From the NCBI GenBank assembly GCA_019633425.1, contig WSUB01000394.1:1-13501 (forward strand): DNA of 13,501 bases, given 5' to 3'. Positions 9,132-13,501 of this stretch are shown one piece after another. This stretch comes from Tulasnella sp. 424. Taxonomy: Eukaryota; Basidiomycota; Agaricomycetes; Cantharellales; Tulasnellaceae. Numbering within the stretch: the stretch's first letter is position 1; each line of letters begins with the position of its first letter. The notes under the pieces were generated by a model that had not been told where the DNA came from, ran no database searches, and saw only the letters and a program-made list of their open reading frames with translations. The position numbers and the translations under genes are program-made.

Positions 9132-11468
9132 TCATTCCGCCTCCGCTGGTTTGAGTTTTCGACGGGAGTTAGCGGCGTCCTTTAATGCGTCTGCTGCATC
9201 CCGAGTAGTTCCGAGTTCTTCAAAAATTCCAGCAGCTTGTTCATAAAGGCGTATTGCGTCTTCGTGCTGATCCTGGTCGCGATGGACGTTGGCAAGGCCC
9301 ATCAGAGTCCAGGCTCTTCTGGATCTGTTACCAATGTCGATATAAAGTTGCAGAGCTTCGGAGAAAAGCTGAACGGCCTGGCTGTACTGCTTTTGAAGCC
9401 GATGCACCTCCGCGAGACCCCAAATAGCCTCGGCTCTTCCTCGCTGGTTGCCGATGTCAGTGAAGATTTGGACGACCTCGGAGTAGAGCAGAACGGCTTT
9501 GTCGTACTCGTTTTGAATGCGATGCAACCCAGCAAGGCCCATCATAGCGAAGGCCCTTCCTCGTCTGTCGCCGATGTCAGTGCGGATTTGGACGGCTTCG
9601 GAGTAGAGCAGAACGGCTTCGCTGTAGTTGCCCCGATACCGATGCACCCTGGCAAGACCCCACAGAGCGTTGGACCGTCCTTGTCTGTCTCCAATGTCGG
9701 TGCAGATTTGAGCGACCTCGGAGAGGATTGTAACGGCCTCACTATACTTCTTTTGAAGCAAATGAACCACAGCCAGACCATACAGAGCATCGGCTTTTCC
9801 TGCATTGTCACTGGTATCCCTGTAGATGCCCAAGGCTTCGGTATAATATTTTGACGCACTGATATAGTCATTCTGATATCGATGGATGTTCCCCAGTTTT
9901 ATAAGAAGTTTAGGGGAGCGAGCTTGGGAATCCGACGTATTTGAGGCCCGCTGCGGATCCGGAACAATCATTGGCTATATGGTGGCAGGTCAAGTTGCAT
10001 TCAAACTACCCTAAAACCGGTACCACCTACTATCCAAGTTATTGACTTTCTACAATCCTCAGCCGTCGGCCGTTTGCTGGGATCGATGATCCAACAGGTG
10101 ATCATTAGCGAGTAAAGTCGCCGGATCAACACCATATTGGTGTGATCAGCGACGGAGGGGAGGTTCCCCTGAATGACGTGCACGACAACCATCGAGTCGT
10201 TTTGAACATTTTCAAACGGAATGGCATTCATCATAACCTATTTCAGTGTTGAATGTCAGCTTCCGTCGAATACAATTTCCGAGTCTTGCTGTACCTCATA
10301 GAATATCCAGCCTAATGCCCAGATATCGCTCCACAGGCCGGGTTCGTCGCCCATGAGCAGCTCTGGAGCAGCCCAGCGGAGTATATACTTATTACCGGTC
10401 AATGTTACAGTATTGGTGGCTTCACAGAATGTGGTCTCGAGTAACATTGCTGGCTGCGCTCGGTTCTCGCTTTTGTAGGGTTGTGCGTTTGGATCCTTCG
10501 CAACGCGACGGGCAGAGCCGAAGTCCGTGATGACTGCTCGGCAATTCAAATTTACCAAAACGTTGGCCTACAGAACGTGAAGTTAAGCTTGACCAGGATC
10601 ATCTCACAGTAACACCCGGACCCACCGATTTCAGGTCGCCGTGGTAGATCGGCGGATCCCGACTATGAAGGTATTCGACTCCATTCGTGACGTCGTCTAT
10701 CTGGGGTACAGCGTCTCAGAAGAAGGCCCAAAGCGCAGTGTTCTAATCGTACCAGTGAGACTCGTTCCGGGATTTCCCATTCCTCCGACGCAACGAAGTC
10801 CTTCAAATTCCCGTTCGCTGCCCATGGGAAGACCAGCCAGACCCTGTCTTCGGACAGTTCTTCAACGAATCCTTCAAGCTTGATGACGTTTTCGTGCGAA
10901 AGTTCGGTTAAGAATCGCGCTTCCCTGAGTGCCAACTAAGAGGACTTAGCGCTGTGCGAACTCTCGATGCGTTGGGACAGCTCATTCTCACCCCCAATAT
11001 TCGCTCTTTGTCCTTTCCATTCTCGATCTTCATTTTCTTGACTGCTATAGGCTAGTACGTTGGAGTCGACCAGTCGTTCAGCTAATCACTGTATGAAGCT
11101 CGAGCGTCGGGTTTGAACAGACCTTTCGCGTGGTGGCTCTGCCACGGGGCTTGTTCTTGGGTCCGGCACGTGCTGCGTTGTCCGCTCTGTCTTCAGCACT
11201 GGAGGTAGAAATCAAGAACGCTTGTGAAACCGTCGCATATCCTCCACGGAACTCGGAGGCGCCTTGCTCGAATTCAATTGAGGACGGAGCAATTCGCCAT
11301 TCCGCAAGTTTCTGGAGCTTCTCCCACTATGCAGTAATAGGTTGGGTCAGCCATTGCGATCATTCGTAGTGATTCGGAGGGGCGTACTATTTTGCTGCTT
11401 GATGGGGGTGCTGTTGCATCATCAGATGGACCACGACGATCGGTGTCGTCGTTTTCGTCTCGATGCAT
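9132..11468 (-). CDS. TKL-type protein kinase with C-terminal TPR array, copy 2
   Basis: Paralogue of the gene at 2229-4584 with the same eight-exon, all-phase-0 structure: 11388-11468, 11123-11326, 10992-11051, 10753-10935, 10626-10700, 10295-10567, 10031-10237, 9132-9974. The product is 641 aa. The start is chosen by alignment with copy 1. An in-frame ATG at 11492 with A at -3 would add MLARLRRL and may be the real one. Key residues: loop FRGGYATVS (53-61), Lys100, alpha-C Glu120, HGDLKSAN with Asp198, DFG 216-218, canonical AAPE. Six TPRs follow, with the same KLKPAEAE end. Intron 4 uses a CAG acceptor after CCC (52 bp), because an acceptor at the more upstream CTGAG would shift the frame. 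The Tyr in the IYDV helix of copy 1 is Asp here. No frame lesion is seen. Protein identity to copy 1 is high around the kinase core, but by eye only about 60% in the TPRs and lower in residues 28-95. Cytosolic, probably active; substrate and partner unknown. Confidence 0.9.
9198..9917 (-). repeat. Six tandem 120-bp TPR-coding repeats (copy 2)
   Basis: Six 40-codon units, the same number and register as in copy 1, with no gain or loss since duplication. GLA-x-(V/L)H, LYSE and TDIG are the shared landmarks. The substituted positions cluster just after VH and at the repeat ends. Confidence 0.9.
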
Positions 11469-12031
11469 CAGACGTCTCAGGCGGGCAAGCATGATGAGCG
11501 TTTAGATGAGCTAGCGGTGGTGAGTAGCTTCGTCGAAGGGGGAGTAGATGAATGGAGGTGGTATGGAGGACGGGGTGGTGAATCACTGCCACGGTGGTCT
11601 TAAATGAGGCTGTGCTGTGCCTCCTCGAGGCTAAGGACATGCGGCGACACTCATGGACGCATCCAGACCTTCTCCTTGGAATGCCCCTTGGATTGCCACA
11701 GTGTCGCTCGATTCGATACTGCAGATAAGATAGTGTTCTTACTCAACCTTTTGATATCCGCTTCCGCATAGTACACAGCCAGTCTCCCGAGGGTCAACCT
11801 GTGAATGCGGCCCCTTGCTGCAAACGTTGGCTTGTGGAACATATAGGCGCGGATGGTATGTATGCACAATCATCAGAAATCCCACTTGGTTGCTTCAGAT
11901 CTCCCGGTCCGAGGAGGCCTGCTGTCCCGAGGTGCGTGTTACGTCATCACTCACCGTGTTCACGGTCCGAGGTACTGCCGCAACCGTCATGCAATCTACG
12001 ACCAATTCAAACTCCCCCACTGGCATGGCAA
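11469..12031. other. Spacer between kinase-TPR copy 2 and the third NADH dehydrogenase relic
   Basis: 563 bp without a supported gene. To about 11800 it aligns with the kinase 5' flank of unit 1: for example GGAGGTGGTATG occurs in both, and ATAAGATA occurs at 11725-11732 and 4855-4862. The remainder is presumed to be decayed 5' sequence of the NADH dehydrogenase relic. It shares the 12-mer GTTACGTCATCA (11938-11949) with the region upstream of copy 2 (6328-6339). Confidence 0.55.
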
Positions 12032-13250
12032 AAGCCTTTCGACAAGGACAAGAAGACCGTTGCTATTTTCGAAAACGTGGACAACGAGGCTTCCACTGTC
12101 GTGAGTCTTCCTGGGCGTCATTCGTTCAGTCCAGTCTACAATCTCCAATTCACCTCAACAACTCACTCCGGGATCCATCGCGCACATCCTAGGTCCTCGT
12201 CGGCCACTGAAGCTACTTCCTCTGCACTCTCTTCCTTCCATCGGTCGCAGAAGGAACCCTCAAATGTCCGTTCAACCATAAGCATCTCGTTCCCTTGCCA
12301 AGTGGTCTGACGCAACCGGCCGAGGACCTATCTACGAGGCCGACGCCATCAAGTCGACCCTCACAACAAGCAATTCACCATCAAGGACTTGTCAAACATC
12401 CGGTACACGTTAATAGGGTGACTATTCCGTACCATGTCTGGGTCTGCGATTGTGGAGGCCAAGACTCAGGACGTTTGGCATTCCTGGTGTCAACGAAGTG
12501 AGGCAACGAGCCGGGATACGCTTTAAGCGTCCTCTTTGATTCTGCGCTGATTCTTCTTTCAAACATTCAACCTTCTTACAGGAATCCGGCACTCAGAAAC
12601 TCCACGACCAGCGTCGCGGACTGCGTCCAGTCCGTCCCTGACCAGAATGGGGAAGAAGTCGACTGCTTGATGGAAGATAATCAGGTAAAAGCATCACTCA
12701 TCGAAGGCGCGCATCGTCTGATCCGGTCGTCGTCGAGGAGGTCCCACCGACGTTGAATCCTTTCGCATACTACAAGGTCTTTTCAACGACAACCTCCACT
12801 CCAGGTCCCTGGGACTCGCCGACAAGCTCAAAATCATCGTCATCGAAGCTTCAACAAACGTCCTTGTCATGTTCAGCCGAGAGCCTTTGAGGCTGCTTGG
12901 TGATTGCGGATGTGAGTGCAACCTCGCGCAAAGGAACGTTGTTTCTGTTTGCGGCTAACGCGATGCACCAGCCCAAAATTATGACTCTGCGAGGCCGATA
13001 GCTCGCTTGTCTCCGGGTTCAACTAGCCAATAATTCGGAGCTCAAGAAGAAGTTCGCTGCGTTGCACGGAGGGATGAGCGGGTTGCCCGAGGGTCCAGAG
13101 AGTGCAGTCGGGGTACGCGATCCACGACTCCTTCGCGACGAAAAGCCGGACGTCGTACTCGGAGAGTTCGGAGAATAGAACAACGTCGAGGAAATCTAAT
13201 AGATCGGGGGACAGCTCGTTGTAGCTGGCGGAATCCGTCCTTTCCATTAA
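12032..13250 (+). pseudogene. NADH dehydrogenase (NDH-2) copy 3, old decayed relic
   Basis: Pieces of the same gene lie in order but in several frames. 12032-12100 reads KPFDKDKKTVAIF then DNEASTV; this matches the start of the FAD fold, but the GxGxxG loop between is apparently deleted. A GTGAGT donor follows at 12101, with an acceptor near 12192. A block reading YFLCTLFLPSVAEGTLK corresponds to FLY...LLPSVAVGTLE of copy 2. 12322-12497 aligns with 6629-6807. 12582-12689 aligns with 6902-7025 but lacks about 20 bp. The NADH-binding GGGPTG motif is scrambled (about 12728-12756). A deletion of about 240 bp joins MFSRE directly to the LRLLG/GD region near 12885. The last block reads LPEGPES and ends at CCGTCCTTTCCATTAA. 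The two C-terminal exons are absent. No coding capacity remains. Confidence 0.82.
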
Positions 13251-13309
13251 AATGATAAAGTGGGAGTTGTCTGATTACGATATGAGATGCAGTGCAAAGT
13301 CATCCGAAT

Positions 13310-13338
13310 CCAACATCCACCAGGTTATTGGATGTTGG
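13310..13338. repeat. Perfect 10-bp inverted repeat (hairpin)
   Basis: The arms CCAACATCCA (13310-13319) and TGGATGTTGG (13329-13338) are exact reverse complements around a 9-nt loop. The hairpin lies just beyond the end of the third NADH dehydrogenase relic. No gene is attached to it in the window. Confidence 0.75.
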
Positions 13339-13501
13339 TGCAAGAGGGTCAAGATAAGATAACGTTATAACGCTCGTGAATGACGCGCACGTCAAAGAGA
13401 GATCGACGAGTCGACAGATGACCGGCATACATTGCCCACCCCCGAGCACACTGCGCCACTCATTAAGGGGCTTTTTACCCCCGGTGGATTCGGTCGGACT
13501 A

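Larger units (their letters stand above)
6893..11800. repeat. Segmental duplication, unit 2
   Basis: Partner of unit 1. Sequence from 6893 matches the first base of the window, and homology continues leftward only in unit 2 as far as can be seen. It fades near 11800 in the kinase 5' flank. Confidence 0.88.

Noticed and set aside
9237..9854. 205-codon open frame on the plus strand, and a similar 108-codon one at 2334-2660
   Set aside because: Both are antisense to the TPR exons. The 120-bp repeat carries the same open antisense frame in every unit, so the length is a by-product of periodicity. The encoded protein matches nothing I recognise.

Overview
The window looks like nuclear DNA of a basidiomycete fungus. 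Genes are split by introns of about 50-95 bp with GT-AG (once GC-AG) borders and are packed on both strands. The two gene families present are typical of Agaricomycetes: a type II (non-proton-pumping) external mitochondrial NADH dehydrogenase, and a tyrosine-kinase-like (TKL) kinase fused to 40-residue tetratricopeptide repeats (TPRs). From memory of the family the kinase style recalls Rhizoctonia/Ceratobasidium, but that is an inference, not a search result.

The layout is a tandem array of one convergent gene pair. Unit 1: NADH dehydrogenase copy 1 (+, exons 10-1359, N-terminus off the left edge, reading frame intact), an 869-bp convergent spacer, then kinase-TPR copy 1 (-, 4584 to 2229, eight exons, 647 aa, intact). 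A 1.9-kb spacer (4585-6501) without a recognisable gene follows. Unit 2: NADH dehydrogenase copy 2 (+, 6502-8263), a recent pseudogene with a 2-bp frameshift, a nonsense codon and loss of a key FAD-site Asp; an 868-bp spacer; then kinase-TPR copy 2 (-, 11468 to 9132, eight exons, 641 aa, intact). Unit 3 is only a badly decayed NADH dehydrogenase relic (+, about 12032-13250) with a deletion of roughly 240 bp. The last 250 bp hold a short hairpin and nothing recognisable. Units 1 and 2 are offset by about 6.9 kb throughout, so they come from one block duplication.

The two families have opposite fates. The NADH dehydrogenase copies are nearly identical in DNA, but only copy 1 still reads through. 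The kinase-TPR copies keep exon structure, frame and catalytic residues, but their proteins have diverged strongly, mainly in the N-terminal region and at the variable positions of six TPR repeats. That pattern fits a conserved housekeeping gene carried along beside a fast-diversifying receptor- or sensor-like kinase. A role in fungal innate recognition is a hypothesis only. The two genes need not act together; their adjacency is best explained by co-duplication.
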